From Methanosphaera sp. (lineage in GTDB: Archaea; Methanobacteriota; Methanobacteria; Methanobacteriales; Methanobacteriaceae), in the NCBI GenBank assembly GCA_017430835.1, contig JAFRMD010000152.1, positions 21,655 through 85,654 of the forward strand: a stretch of DNA of 64,000 nt, in the 5' to 3' direction. Positions 1 to 8,616 of the stretch are shown piece after piece (the first letter of the stretch is position 1; the number at the start of each line of letters is the position of its first letter). The notes under the pieces are model-generated. The model made no database searches. It was given only the letters and a program-made list of their open reading frames with translations, and was not told the origin of the DNA. The position numbers and the translations under genes were made by a program.

Positions 1-51
1 ACAAGGACCATTTGCATAAGGCAATGCACATGAAATAAATAATTTACTCAT
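1..51 (-). CDS. metG: Methionyl-tRNA synthetase, N-terminal fragment (cut by window edge)
   Basis: Only the first 17 codons lie in the window. Read on the minus strand from an ATG at 51, they give MSKLFISCALPYANGPC, which matches the opening of class I methionyl-tRNA synthetases, where an ALPYANGP segment leads into the HIGH signature. A GGGGAG ribosome binding site sits about 10 bases before the ATG. The enzyme charges tRNA-Met. The gene is divergent from priL. The family call rests on this short motif only, but the motif is distinctive. Confidence 0.8.
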   Translation of the reverse strand, partial: MSKLFISCALPYANGPC

Positions 52-331
52 AATATGTTATTCTCCCCTAATTTCAAATTATTAACTTTTTTAATAATTC
101 TTGTCTAAAATAATCTATCCTATTAAATTATGTTATTTTTTTCACAAAATTAGATTATTAATATTTATATATGTATTTGGTCTTTTATTATCTTTGCCAT
201 ATTTTCTAAAAAAATTGGTATTTTTAGAATAATACATTTTTCAGCTTATTTTTGAAAATAAATTCTTTAAAGTAATTTTTCAAAAAATGTGTAAATGATT
301 ATACTAAAGTAATAATAGATAGTATATTATC
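52..331. promoter_or_regulatory. Divergent metG/priL intergenic promoter region
   Basis: An AT-rich gap between the divergent metG and priL genes. No gene is seen in it. On the plus strand an AT-rich box (gattatactaa, near 296-306) lies about 25-30 bases before the priL ATG, and no Shine-Dalgarno sequence precedes that ATG, so priL may be transcribed as a leaderless or nearly leaderless mRNA. This is inferred from spacing only. Confidence 0.4.
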
Positions 332-1687
332 ATGATAAAAACATCATATATTAATCCATTTAGCAGTGATGCTAAAGAAATAGTAAGTAAATTAGGACAA
401 GTAGAAACTCTAGATGAAAAAAATCAACCACTACTAAACATAGTAAATCATACTCGTTCACAATTGTTGGATGATGATACGAAGATACCTAGAACATTAA
501 AACAGTTAGCACTTCTCCGTTTTGAATGGTATTTGCTTAAAAAAACTGAGAATTTTGATGAAAAAAGATATGAATACCTTTTTAATCCAGAGATATATGA
601 ATATGATGTAGTGGCATTTTATTTGTTATGTCAGGCAGTAGCTATAGGCTATGGTCCGGATAGTCACGAAACAAAGCAAGTTGTTGAATCAGAGAGAGCA
701 TTGATTTCTCAAAGGTTAGAACGTCTGAAAGTAGAACCAAATGATTTTCAATCAAATTTCCTAAGAAAAACTCTTAACCAGTTAATTGATACAAACAATA
801 TTTATTGGACAAATCTAAAAGAAGTCTTGGAATTAGGTCAAATAAATATGAACGATATGTTATTGTCTAATGGAAGAGTAATATTGGAGTATGAGGATTT
901 CATAATGGAATATGGACATTTAATACATAATCGTGACCCTAAAAGTATGTATGAAGTAACAGGCGGAATAGAACTTAAATCAAAATTATTAATCAGCATA
1001 ATTATGTTACACACAAAAGAATACATAAACACAGTATACGAAATGTCTAAAAGGATGGTAGAACCAAACAGGATATTGTTGGATTTGGCAGACAATATAA
1101 AAGAAATCCAACAAGTAGCACAAGAACAAAGATTTGGGGGAAAATCGGGTGGAAACTTTGATGAAAACAAACCGGTACCATTTGAATTGGAAGCATTCCC
1201 TCCATGTGCAAGAAAATGTATGGCTGGAATAAAAAGTGGTGGCCGTAACGATGCCATAGTATTATTCCTAACACCTTTCATATCCTATGCAAGATTATAT
1301 CCGGGAATATTTGCCACAGAACAAACAATAAAACTATCTGATATGGATTCATCATTAGAAATAACAAACAATGAGATAATACCACTCATTTATGAAGCAG
1401 CAAATAATTGTAATCCTCCATTGTTTAAAGATCAACCACAAGAAAAAATAAACATTAACTCAAAATTGGGCTTTGGGATGCATTCTGAACTAAAATTGGA
1501 TAATGAGGGCGAAACACGATGGTACACTCCAATGAGTTGTGAAAAAATAAAGTTACACATGCCAAATTTATGCACGCCAAATAAGGATTGTAAAAAGATA
1601 GGAAACCCTCTAACATTTTATAATAGAAAAAGAACAATTATGAAAAGGGATAACAATAAAGGGCAGGTGAATACTGATGGAAATTGA
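332..1687 (+). CDS. priL: DNA primase large subunit PriL
   Basis: Regulatory, iron-sulfur subunit of the archaeal/eukaryotic primase, which makes RNA primers with PriS at the replication fork. The 451-residue length is normal for a PriL with the C-terminal [4Fe-4S] domain. That domain shows the usual spread of cysteines: FPPCARKC near residue 290, a Cys near 360, and a C-terminal block [12 protein letters not shown] followed by NPLTFYNRK around 412-432, which is typical of the family. The N-terminal two thirds is helical with no other motif. It overlaps priS by 11 bases, so the two subunits are probably translationally coupled. Confidence 0.93.
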   Translation: MIKTSYINPFSSDAKEIVSKLGQVETLDEKNQPLLNIVNHTRSQLLDDDTKIPRTLKQLALLRFEWYLLKKTENFDEKRYEYLFNPEIYEYDVVAFYLLCQAVAIGYGPDSHETKQVVESERALISQRLERLKVEPNDFQSNFLRKTLNQLIDTNNIYWTNLKEVLELGQINMNDMLLSNGRVILEYEDFIMEYGHLIHNRDPKSMYEVTGGIELKSKLLISIIMLHTKEYINTVYEMSKRMVEPNRILLDLADNIKEIQQVAQEQRFGGKSGGNFDENKPVPFELEAFPPCARKCMAGIKSGGRNDAIVLFLTPFISYARLYPGIFATEQTIKLSDMDSSLEITNNEIIPLIYEAANNCNPPLFKDQPQEKININSKLGFGMHSELKLDNEGETRWYTPMSCEKIKLHMPNLCTPNKDCKKIGNPLTFYNRKRTIMKRDNNKGQVNTDGN

Positions 1688-2648
1688 ACTAAAACCTGCA
1701 TCAAATTATGAAAGAAAAATATTTTATAAAGAAGAATGGGATGTTAAAGATGTTCCAAACTTCATAATTGATTCATTAACCAGCAGAGAATTCGGTTTTG
1801 ATCATTATGGGAAAGGACCTAATGATAGATATAAAACATTCAATGATGCACTTCACCTAAAAAGGTTTATTAAAGTAAAACAACCATTTGCATCATATTG
1901 TTCAGTCGCATTTTATGATAAACCAAAACAAAGAAAAGGATGGCAAAAATCAGAACTAGTATTTGATGTAGATGCTAAAGATGTTCCAATAAGAACTTGT
2001 GACTGTAATGAGGGTGAAGTATGTGATAAATGTTTAAATCAAGCAAAAGAAATTGTATTAATGATTAAAGATGTTCTTAATGGAGATATGGGACTTAAAA
2101 ATATAAATATGGTTTATTCAGGTAGAGGATATCATGTACGGGTTTTAGATGAGGACGTGATGGAAGCATCAAGTGACCTTAGGGGACAGATAGTGCAATA
2201 TGTAATCGGAGCAAAAGAACCTGATTTGTCCAACTCCTTAGGATTTAATCAGTTACAACATTTCATTATCCCATATGGTTATTCTAAAAACTTCACCAAC
2301 TGGGCCAGATACACCATACTTCATTTGACAAAGGATTCAAAATTGGAAAATGTGAACGCTAAACTATTGAAAGACACCTTAAAATACAGACATTTTCTTG
2401 AAGATAATCAATGGGGAGTATTTAGGGGTAAGATTGGGCCTATAAGATATAATAAACTGGTAAGCGCAGTTGCAAGAATTAATATGAACATTACAGATAC
2501 GAAGGTATCCATAGATTTAAAACGTATCTTAAGGCTTCCATCAACATTACATTCAAAAGTAAGTATGAAATCCACTTTAATTAAAGATATAGAAAATTTT
2601 GACCCATTTGATGATGCAGTACCAAAATTTGTTTATGAAAGAAAATAA
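1677..2648 (+). CDS. priS: DNA primase small (catalytic) subunit PriS
   Basis: Catalytic subunit of archaeal primase. The metal-binding aspartates are in [10 protein letters not shown] (Asp97 and Asp99). They are followed by a compact zinc site [12 protein letters not shown] (Cys108, 110, 116, 119), then SGRGYHVRV at about 148-156, the conserved nucleotide-binding segment. The length of 323 residues is usual for the archaeal family. The ATG lies inside the 3' end of priL, and the upstream sequence GGGCAGGTGAATACTG supplies a GGTGA ribosome binding site. Both genes read away from metG. Confidence 0.95.
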   Translation: MEIELKPASNYERKIFYKEEWDVKDVPNFIIDSLTSREFGFDHYGKGPNDRYKTFNDALHLKRFIKVKQPFASYCSVAFYDKPKQRKGWQKSELVFDVDAKDVPIRTCDCNEGEVCDKCLNQAKEIVLMIKDVLNGDMGLKNINMVYSGRGYHVRVLDEDVMEASSDLRGQIVQYVIGAKEPDLSNSLGFNQLQHFIIPYGYSKNFTNWARYTILHLTKDSKLENVNAKLLKDTLKYRHFLEDNQWGVFRGKIGPIRYNKLVSAVARINMNITDTKVSIDLKRILRLPSTLHSKVSMKSTLIKDIENFDPFDDAVPKFVYERK

Positions 2649-2659
2649 TTAAGGTTAAC

Positions 2660-4024
2660 TTACCTTGTTAATTTATAACCCGGATTCAAATGCATGAAAA
2701 TGTTTTCATAATTCTCCTTATTTTCTTTACTTAAAAATTCATCAACTTTTTCTATTTCAATATTTTTTGAAATTCCCTCTTTTATGTTTTTTCCTAATTT
2801 AAGAATACTGATGTTCTCTTTCCTAAGTATCCCTTCCAACATTTCATTAACTGCAGAATATTTTCTATTGGAAACGGCAATCCATTTGTTATCTTTAACA
2901 TAAGCTTCAGGATACTTCTTTAAAAATTTAACACCATTTTCATAAAGTTTTACTTGCGGACCATGATGTATTTTAATATTTGACAATTTGTCTATTTCAT
3001 ACTCAATAATTATATGGGCAATACTGTTTGCATCTATGTAGTAACTATTTTCTATTACATCAAAGTCATATATCTTGGAAACATTAACAAAGGAATTCAT
3101 TGTTTTGTTTACCTGGGGATAAATAACGTCTGTGGGAAGTTCAGGTACTTCAAATGATAATATGTAACATTTCGTGTCTCTTTTTTCAAATTCTCCCAGT
3201 AGATATTCTTTTGAAGTTTGAATTTCTTTTTCTTGGAAGTAACTTTCATTAGGATTATCTAGAAAGTTTCTACTTGCAACGATAAATTCTGAAAATTTTT
3301 GCATTGATAATGCAGCTGCTACGTTACGGTTTTTATCTACGGGATCGATAGCAATTAACGGGTCTTTAAATTTATTGCTGGTTCCATAGTTTTCTAAGTC
3401 AATTTTATAATGTTTATGCCATTTATAACTGGCAGCTTTAAGAACTTCTTCAAAACTATGATATTTGAGAATTAATAATTCGCAAAGATATCCTGAAAAT
3501 CCACTAACCTTATAGTTTGCACCATATGTATTTACACAGGTCATAAATTTTTTTAATAATAATACTTGACTAGCTTCTTCATCGCTTAAATGACTTTGAA
3601 CGTAATTGGTATGCAAAATTGTTCTATCTACTGCAGACTTAAGTTCGCTTGCATCATTAATGGTGTAACAGGGTACAAAATCTATTTCATAACCTTCAAT
3701 GAAACCTGTAATGTAGGGGTGTGATGCAAATCTAAGTTCGGATTTTCCATTCATCAATGTAATGCAGTGTTTTCCAAATTCAAGCCCATATTCCTTTAAT
3801 TCTTCTTCAGAATATGATAAAGGAAAAGCCATGAATATGTCAATGTCTGCTTTATCAATAAGTGATGTTTTTTTAGCCATTGATCCTACAAGCTTGCATT
3901 TAATGGGAACATTTTTATTTTCTGCATATTCCGTAATAATATTCATCAGTTTATTGGAAAATTCAAATATTTTTTCACGATCTTCCTTGGTGGGTTCTAT
4001 CTTTTTAATAATTTTATTGTAAAT
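2660..4024 (-). CDS. cca: CCA-adding enzyme (archaeal class I tRNA nucleotidyltransferase), probable ATT start
   Basis: Adds or repairs the 3' CCA of tRNAs. This matters here because the tRNA-Cys gene in this window does not encode CCA. The nucleotidyltransferase signature is GSMAKKTSLIDKADIDIF, with catalytic acidic residues in ADIDIF. The first ATG in frame (3946) would give 428 residues beginning only about 20 residues before this motif. The same frame continues upstream without a stop and encodes YNKIIKKIEPTKEDREKI, which resembles the normal N-terminal helix of archaeal CCA enzymes. An AGGTGA site lies exactly 4 bases before an ATT at 4024-4022, the same spacing seen at lysC and dapB. 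I therefore place the start at this ATT (about 454 residues). The family call is firm; the start is an inference. Confidence 0.9.
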   Translation of the reverse strand: MYNKIIKKIEPTKEDREKIFEFSNKLMNIITEYAENKNVPIKCKLVGSMAKKTSLIDKADIDIFMAFPLSYSEEELKEYGLEFGKHCITLMNGKSELRFASHPYITGFIEGYEIDFVPCYTINDASELKSAVDRTILHTNYVQSHLSDEEASQVLLLKKFMTCVNTYGANYKVSGFSGYLCELLILKYHSFEEVLKAASYKWHKHYKIDLENYGTSNKFKDPLIAIDPVDKNRNVAAALSMQKFSEFIVASRNFLDNPNESYFQEKEIQTSKEYLLGEFEKRDTKCYILSFEVPELPTDVIYPQVNKTMNSFVNVSKIYDFDVIENSYYIDANSIAHIIIEYEIDKLSNIKIHHGPQVKLYENGVKFLKKYPEAYVKDNKWIAVSNRKYSAVNEMLEGILRKENISILKLGKNIKEGISKNIEIEKVDEFLSKENKENYENIFMHLNPGYKLTR

Positions 4025-4029
4025 AATAT

Positions 4030-4078
4030 CACCTAAAAATAGTTTAAAAAGTAAAGAAAAAATTGGTTAAGAGGGTAG
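4030..4078 (-). terminator. Pyrimidine-rich 3' tract after cbiT
   Basis: Read on the minus strand, the sequence just after the cbiT stop is a CCCTC patch followed by TTTTTTCTTTACTTTTT. It has no strong hairpin. U-rich tracts act as terminators in archaea, and similar C-then-T tracts follow other minus-strand genes here (after aroB', the thioredoxin-like gene and 53296). Confidence 0.4.
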
Positions 4079-4654
4079 TTAAATTCTTTTAGCACTAACT
4101 ATTGTTATTGGGTTTAATGCTTTCATCATAACTCCACGTTCTAGAATAGTACCACGTGAAACATTTATTGAAACTACTTCTGGTTCTGCACCTAAATCTT
4201 TTAACATACGTACAGAATCCGTGGCCGTTTCTAAAACAATAGAGGTAATAATGATACGTCCACCAATAGGGAGTTTAATGTAACCTGATTCAATAATGTT
4301 TTCAATATTTCCTCCACTACCACCAATGATAAGTTTTGTAAAATCTGGAACTTCGTCAAGAGCTGCCAGTCCTTCTTTTTCGATAAGTTCCACTTTGTTT
4401 TGAATTCCAAATTTTTCTAAGTTTTGTCTCGTTGTTTTGATTGCTTCAGGGTTTACGTCAATACTGAAAACTTTACGTGCTCTTTTTGCACATTCGAGCG
4501 TTAATCCACCAGTTCCACAACCAACATCAACAACAACATCTTCATCAGTTAATCTAACTTTACTCACGACTAATGCCCGTATTTCTTCTTTTGTAGGTCC
4601 TGGTACGTTTTTATTTTTGATGAATTCATCATCTGGTGTAATTTCAAAATACAT
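4079..4654 (-). CDS. cbiT: CbiT-like cobalt-precorrin-6B C15-methyltransferase (decarboxylating)
   Basis: SAM-dependent enzyme of anaerobic cobamide synthesis. It methylates C15 and removes the C12 acetate carboxyl of the corrin ring. The 191-residue protein begins with the family pattern PDDEFIKNKNVPGPTKEEIRA, followed by the Rossmann SAM loop VDVGCGTGGLT and the motif IIGGSGGNIENII. These closely resemble archaeal CbiT. It starts at ATG 4654 behind a GGAG site 8 bases upstream. Corrinoids are needed for methyl transfer in methanogenesis, and cbiD lies 11 kb away in this window. Confidence 0.92.
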   Translation of the reverse strand: MYFEITPDDEFIKNKNVPGPTKEEIRALVVSKVRLTDEDVVVDVGCGTGGLTLECAKRARKVFSIDVNPEAIKTTRQNLEKFGIQNKVELIEKEGLAALDEVPDFTKLIIGGSGGNIENIIESGYIKLPIGGRIIITSIVLETATDSVRMLKDLGAEPEVVSINVSRGTILERGVMMKALNPITIVSAKRI

Positions 4655-4690
4655 TTTAGTGTCTCCATATTTATAGTATGTTAATTATTA

Positions 4691-5254
4691 TTATTGTTTC
4701 CATTTAGTAAATAGATTATTATTAATGTTCATAATATCCAATATTTTTCCGACAATGAAATCAACTTGTTCATTAATAGTTTGAGGGTTATGATAAAAAC
4801 CAGGCATAGCTGGAAGGATTATTGCACCTTCTCTACTTAATTTTGTCATATTTTCAAGATGTGTTGTTCTAAGAGGAGTTTCTCGCGGAACAATTATTAA
4901 TTGTCTTCTTTCTTTTAGTGTAACATCGGCAACTCTGGTGATTACATTATCTCCATAAGCATTACTAATGGCTGACAAAGTTTTCATACTGCACGGTATG
5001 ATTACAGCAGTATCGAACTTAAATGAACCACTATTGACAATAGCATTCAAATCATATTCATCATATGTATAATCCGCTATTTTTTCTACATCCCTGTATG
5101 TGTATTCAGTTTCATAGTCTATGATATCTTTAGCAATATCGGATATAACTAGATGAGTCTCTATTTCAAGCTTTTTTAGTTCTTCAAGAAGTCTAATTCC
5201 ATATATTACACCACTAGCTCCACTGATTCCAAGGACCACTTTCAATTTATTCAT
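4691..5254 (-). CDS. ubiX: UbiX-type flavin prenyltransferase
   Basis: Makes prenylated FMN, the cofactor of UbiD-type decarboxylases, from FMN and dimethylallyl phosphate. The flavin-binding N-terminus VVLGISGASGVIYGIRLLEEL is diagnostic, and the C-terminal half has the family segments VPRETPLRTTHLENM and PAMPGFYHNPQT. Length (187 residues) is normal. It overlaps the upstream thpR by 8 bases. The ATG at 5254 directly abuts its AGGAG site. A TTG at 5245, 8 bases downstream of AGGAG, gives the more usual family N-terminus (M)KVVLGISG and is a good alternative start. Confidence 0.92.
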   Translation of the reverse strand: MNKLKVVLGISGASGVIYGIRLLEELKKLEIETHLVISDIAKDIIDYETEYTYRDVEKIADYTYDEYDLNAIVNSGSFKFDTAVIIPCSMKTLSAISNAYGDNVITRVADVTLKERRQLIIVPRETPLRTTHLENMTKLSREGAIILPAMPGFYHNPQTINEQVDFIVGKILDIMNINNNLFTKWKQ

Positions 5255-5810
5255 CTCCTAAATCAAATTCTTCAATTGTTTTATAAATAGGACCATTAGG
5301 AGTTAAAGTACTTGATTTAAGACAAATCTTCTTAACTTCCATTTTTCCATGATAAGTTTTTTTCAATTTTTTTAAGGTATTGAAAAGAATTTCTTTGTCA
5401 TCAATTTTTTTAACTCTTCCAATTGTAATATGAGGAACATAATCTTTTTCTTTATTAAATCCTATTTCACTGAATTTTTCATCTAACTCTTTAATTAAAC
5501 TAACTGTTGTTTTGTCTTTATCTTTAACGCCTGTCCAGATAACTCGTGGATGCTTAATATTTGGAAAAGCACCAATATGGACTATTTTGATAGTAAAAAC
5601 TTTATAATTCTTAAGAGTATCATTAATTATTTTTGTTATTTTTTTAATCTTGTTGTCGTTCACATCACCAAAAAATTTTAGCGTCAAATGGATATTTTCT
5701 GTTTCAACATACTTTATATGGGCACTATTGCTATTAAGGATAATTTCTTGTGTAACATCAATTTTATTTTTTATATGGTTTTCAATTTCGATTGCTAGAA
5801 AAGTACGCAT
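5247..5810 (-). CDS. thpR: RNA 2',3'-cyclic phosphodiesterase ThpR (2H / LigT family)
   Basis: 2H-phosphoesterase that opens 2',3'-cyclic phosphate ends of RNA; older annotation calls it 2'-5' RNA ligase. Both HxT motifs are visible: HLTLKFFGD near residue 42 and HITIGRV near residue 127. The N-terminus MRTFLAIEIE is typical, and 187 residues is the usual length. The ATG at 5810 has a GAGG site 7 bases upstream. The stop overlaps the ubiX start, so the two genes are co-transcribed, although no functional link between them is obvious. Confidence 0.92.
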   Translation of the reverse strand: MRTFLAIEIENHIKNKIDVTQEIILNSNSAHIKYVETENIHLTLKFFGDVNDNKIKKITKIINDTLKNYKVFTIKIVHIGAFPNIKHPRVIWTGVKDKDKTTVSLIKELDEKFSEIGFNKEKDYVPHITIGRVKKIDDKEILFNTLKKLKKTYHGKMEVKKICLKSSTLTPNGPIYKTIEEFDLGDE

Positions 5811-5949
5811 ATGTAATCCTCATATTATTTTTAATCTATTAATTATTTCTATGAAAATAAGAATATATTTGTTTCTAAACTTAATTTTACTAATAATAAT
5901 CTTTTTAAATTAAATTTGATTATATTATTTTAATGGAAGTACTTTATTG

Positions 5950-6005
5950 CTTTGTAAAAATAGATTTGAAAAAGTAAAAAATGAGGGGGGGTTAAGTTTT
6001 AATCA
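5950..6005 (-). terminator. C7-plus-U-rich putative terminator after aroB'
   Basis: On the minus strand the 3' flank of aroB' reads a run of seven C (5985-5991) then TCATTTTTTACTTTTTC. No hairpin is visible. The adjoining block, aaaaatagatttgaaaaag on the plus strand, is nearly repeated in the 3' flank of the thioredoxin-like gene at about 16778. A C7 run is striking in DNA this AT-rich. Confidence 0.45.
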
Positions 6006-6020
6006 TTTCTAAAGGAAATA

Positions 6021-7100
6021 TTATTTTTCAATAATTTGTTCTTCAATTGCCATACCGAAGTGTCTTGCTCCATCAGTAAAGTAGGCGAGTATTTTGTCCC
6101 CAACTTTTAAATCAGCAACAGATATAGGTTCTCCTTTATCAGTTACTAATCTTATGGTTTCAGCATTTTGTACTAGTGTTCTAATTTTTTTACCCTCATT
6201 TTCAGCTTCAATCATCAGTAATGGTCTTCTTTCAATTTTGGATCTTCCAATGATTGCAGTTTTTGCTTCACCTTTGCTGTTGATGGTTATTACTTCATCA
6301 CCTGCTTCAAGTTCAGACAAGTATCTTGTTTTATTTCCGGGAGTCATAACATATGCATGAACTGCTCCCGCATTAACTCTAAATGGACGAGAAGCAACAT
6401 ATTCACTTTCAAGAGATTCACTATGAACCATGAAGAGTCCTGATGCAAATGATCCAATAAGCATTCCTTCCCCAACTTCCATCATAGAACATGTATCTAC
6501 ACAAACTCGATCTCCAAGACCTACACTTTCAACCTTTGTCACATTAGCGACTTTAAGATCATATATTTCTTTGGAAGTTTTTTCGATAAGTTCTCCTAGT
6601 TTTCTTATTTCGTTTCCATCGTTTGAGGATAATAAAACTCCATCAGAACCATGTTCCATAGTTTCTAGTGCAAGTTTTGCTTCTTCATAATCTGGGACAT
6701 CTACCATAATTTTAGAGTTTCTTTCTTGTAAACTAGCAATAATATTTTCTAAAGGTATAACTTTCCAGTTTTTACCTTTAAGAATTACATAATCAGCTAT
6801 TGTACCAATTTTCGAAACTAACAATTCATCCTCTTTATTATTAATTTCAATATATACTGCTACTTCCTTTCCACTTTCCTGTGCTTTTTTAACTTCGGCT
6901 ACTGATACTTTTTCATTAAATCCTAAAAGTAAAATGTCTGAATCTTTTTTATCAGAAACTATTTTAACGTTTCCTAAATCTTTGATAGTATCTGCATTAT
7001 CAAAGTCCATAATATATTCAAATCCAGATTCTAAAGCACTTACTATAGCATCTTTACGATCATTCCAAGTACCTTTTGGTCTTATCCATGCAAATTTCAT
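6021..7100 (-). CDS. aroB': 3-dehydroquinate synthase type II (AroB')
   Basis: Second enzyme of the archaeal route to 3-dehydroquinate. It oxidatively deaminates and cyclises 2-amino-3,7-dideoxy-D-threo-hept-6-ulosonate with NAD. The protein opens with the family signature MKFAWIRPKGTWNDRK and contains the conserved stretches VGLGDRVCVDTCSMMEVGEG and FMVHSESLESEYVASRPFRVNAGAVHAY in its C-terminal half. An ATG at 7109 is possible, but it abuts the AAGGA site; the ATG at 7100 has better spacing and yields the standard N-terminus, giving 359 residues. It follows aroA' by about 14 bases in one operon. Confidence 0.95.
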   Translation of the reverse strand: MKFAWIRPKGTWNDRKDAIVSALESGFEYIMDFDNADTIKDLGNVKIVSDKKDSDILLLGFNEKVSVAEVKKAQESGKEVAVYIEINNKEDELLVSKIGTIADYVILKGKNWKVIPLENIIASLQERNSKIMVDVPDYEEAKLALETMEHGSDGVLLSSNDGNEIRKLGELIEKTSKEIYDLKVANVTKVESVGLGDRVCVDTCSMMEVGEGMLIGSFASGLFMVHSESLESEYVASRPFRVNAGAVHAYVMTPGNKTRYLSELEAGDEVITINSKGEAKTAIIGRSKIERRPLLMIEAENEGKKIRTLVQNAETIRLVTDKGEPISVADLKVGDKILAYFTDGARHFGMAIEEQIIEK

Positions 7101-7114
7101 ATCTTTCATCTTCC

Positions 7115-7909
7115 TTAGTTTTCCATAATTTTTAAAGCTTCTTCAGGACTCATTCTGTTATGTATAATTTCAACTAATGCTCTTGTAGTTTTTGCAGGAT
7201 CTTTTGATTGGAATACGTTTCTTCCTATAGCTACTCCTGCTCCACCAACTTCTATTGCTTCATCTACCATTTGCAATAATTGAAGATCCGTTTCTATTTT
7301 AGGTCCTCCAGCAATAATAACCGGAACAGGACATCCATCAACTACTTCTTTGAATGTGTCAGGGTCACCAGTATAATTTGTTTTTACAATATCTGCACCT
7401 AATTCTGCACCTGCTCTTGCAGCAAGTTTAACTACTTCTGGGTCATGTTCATCATCGATTTTAGGTCCTCGTGGATACATCATTGCAAGAAGGGGCATTC
7501 CCCATTTGTCACATTCTTCTGCAATTTTTCCGGTTGTTTTTAACATTTCAGGTTCTTTTTCTGATCCAATGTTTACGTGTACACTCACTGCATCTGCACC
7601 TAATTGTAATGCTTTTTCTACACTGGTTACTTGTACTTTATGGTATGGATCTACACTTAAATCAGTACTTGCTGATAAGTGCAATATTAATCCAATGTCT
7701 TTACCATATCCTCTGTGACCATTTTTTACCATACCTTTATGCATGAGTACTGCATTTGCTCCACCACTTGCTACTGAATCAATGGTTTTGGACATGTTTA
7801 TAAGTCCTGGTATTGGTCCACCAGATATTCCATGATCCATTGGTGCAATAACGCATTTTCCTGTTTTACGATTAATAATTCTTTCAATTCTTATTTTTTT
7901 TCCAATCAT
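7115..7909 (-). CDS. aroA': 2-amino-3,7-dideoxy-D-threo-hept-6-ulosonate synthase (AroA')
   Basis: Class I aldolase-type enzyme that condenses a 6-deoxy-5-ketofructose phosphate with aspartate semialdehyde, the first step of archaeal aromatic amino-acid synthesis. The 264-residue TIM-barrel protein has the family signatures [17 protein letters not shown], a lysine in [11 protein letters not shown] (the Schiff-base position of these aldolases) and VIIAGGPK. Immediate coupling to aroB' separates it from true fructose-bisphosphate aldolases of the same fold. The start at 7909 has AAGGG 5 bases upstream. Aspartate semialdehyde would come from Asd at 21953. Confidence 0.93.
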   Translation of the reverse strand: MIGKKIRIERIINRKTGKCVIAPMDHGISGGPIPGLINMSKTIDSVASGGANAVLMHKGMVKNGHRGYGKDIGLILHLSASTDLSVDPYHKVQVTSVEKALQLGADAVSVHVNIGSEKEPEMLKTTGKIAEECDKWGMPLLAMMYPRGPKIDDEHDPEVVKLAARAGAELGADIVKTNYTGDPDTFKEVVDGCPVPVIIAGGPKIETDLQLLQMVDEAIEVGGAGVAIGRNVFQSKDPAKTTRALVEIIHNRMSPEEALKIMEN

Positions 7910-8088
7910 GATATCCCTTTAAATGTAATTAATTTCAAATTAAATTTTTTTTTTAAACTATAATAATAAAATGTATGTATTAATTCCTTTAAACATCTTT
8001 TTATAATTTAACTATTTTATGTTAAATATTGATTTTATTATTTAAAAACCTTTAAAATTGTTTATTATTTAAATAATTATTAATTATT

Positions 8089-8616
8089 TCATAATTTATC
8101 TGACCATATTTTTAATTCCTTCAAATTATCTGGAATAATATTGTCTGCCGATGATTCAAGATAACCTTCTTTTGAAACAATCTTTTCATGTGACTTTGAG
8201 CTGTTAATAAAATCTATCAAACCCCTATTTCTAATTAAGGTAATCCTTGGTTTTAATACAGAAGACCATATGAAAAATACTTTAAAAACAGTGTCTGGAT
8301 GATAACCTCCACCCAAATCAACACACAACACATCAATTTTTCCATGATTATTTACAAAGTCATATAAAACTTCTTCGTTACGAACATCTGCATTGAAAAA
8401 TTCAATATTGTTGTATTCAATACCAAGAGAAGCCATAGCTTCAACACTTTCAGGACTATTGTCGAATGCATAAACAGTACCATCTTCATTGAGTCTTGAA
8501 ATAATCTTGGTTGAAGTTCCAATATGACAACCAATTTCAACCACATTATCCAGTAATTTGATATTATTTATCATATCCTCCTGATATTGATGTCTATCAT
8601 AACTAAGAAGAATCAT
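8089..8616 (-). CDS. Small SAM-dependent methyltransferase-like protein
   Basis: A 175-residue single-domain Rossmann protein. The SAM-binding loop is VVEIGCHIGTST near residue 25, followed by an acidic strand end (VYAFDNSPESVEAM) and IDVLCVDLGGGYHPD. It overlaps the upstream flavoprotein gene by 14 bases, so the two are translationally coupled. The ATG at 8616 is preceded by GAGGT. The substrate cannot be read from the sequence: rRNA, tRNA or a small molecule are all possible. The methyltransferase fold is clear; the specific function is not known to me. Confidence 0.7.
   Translation of the reverse strand: MILLSYDRHQYQEDMINNIKLLDNVVEIGCHIGTSTKIISRLNEDGTVYAFDNSPESVEAMASLGIEYNNIEFFNADVRNEEVLYDFVNNHGKIDVLCVDLGGGYHPDTVFKVFFIWSSVLKPRITLIRNRGLIDFINSSKSHEKIVSKEGYLESSADNIIPDNLKELKIWSDKL

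Noticed and set aside
838..1281. 147-codon frame antisense to priL
   Set aside because: Overlaps conserved PriL coding sequence, including an iron-sulfur cysteine pair. Composition is that of an antisense shadow.
7115..7909. Fructose-bisphosphate aldolase
   Set aside because: Same fold, but directly coupled to aroB' and with the signatures of the archaeal aromatic enzyme.
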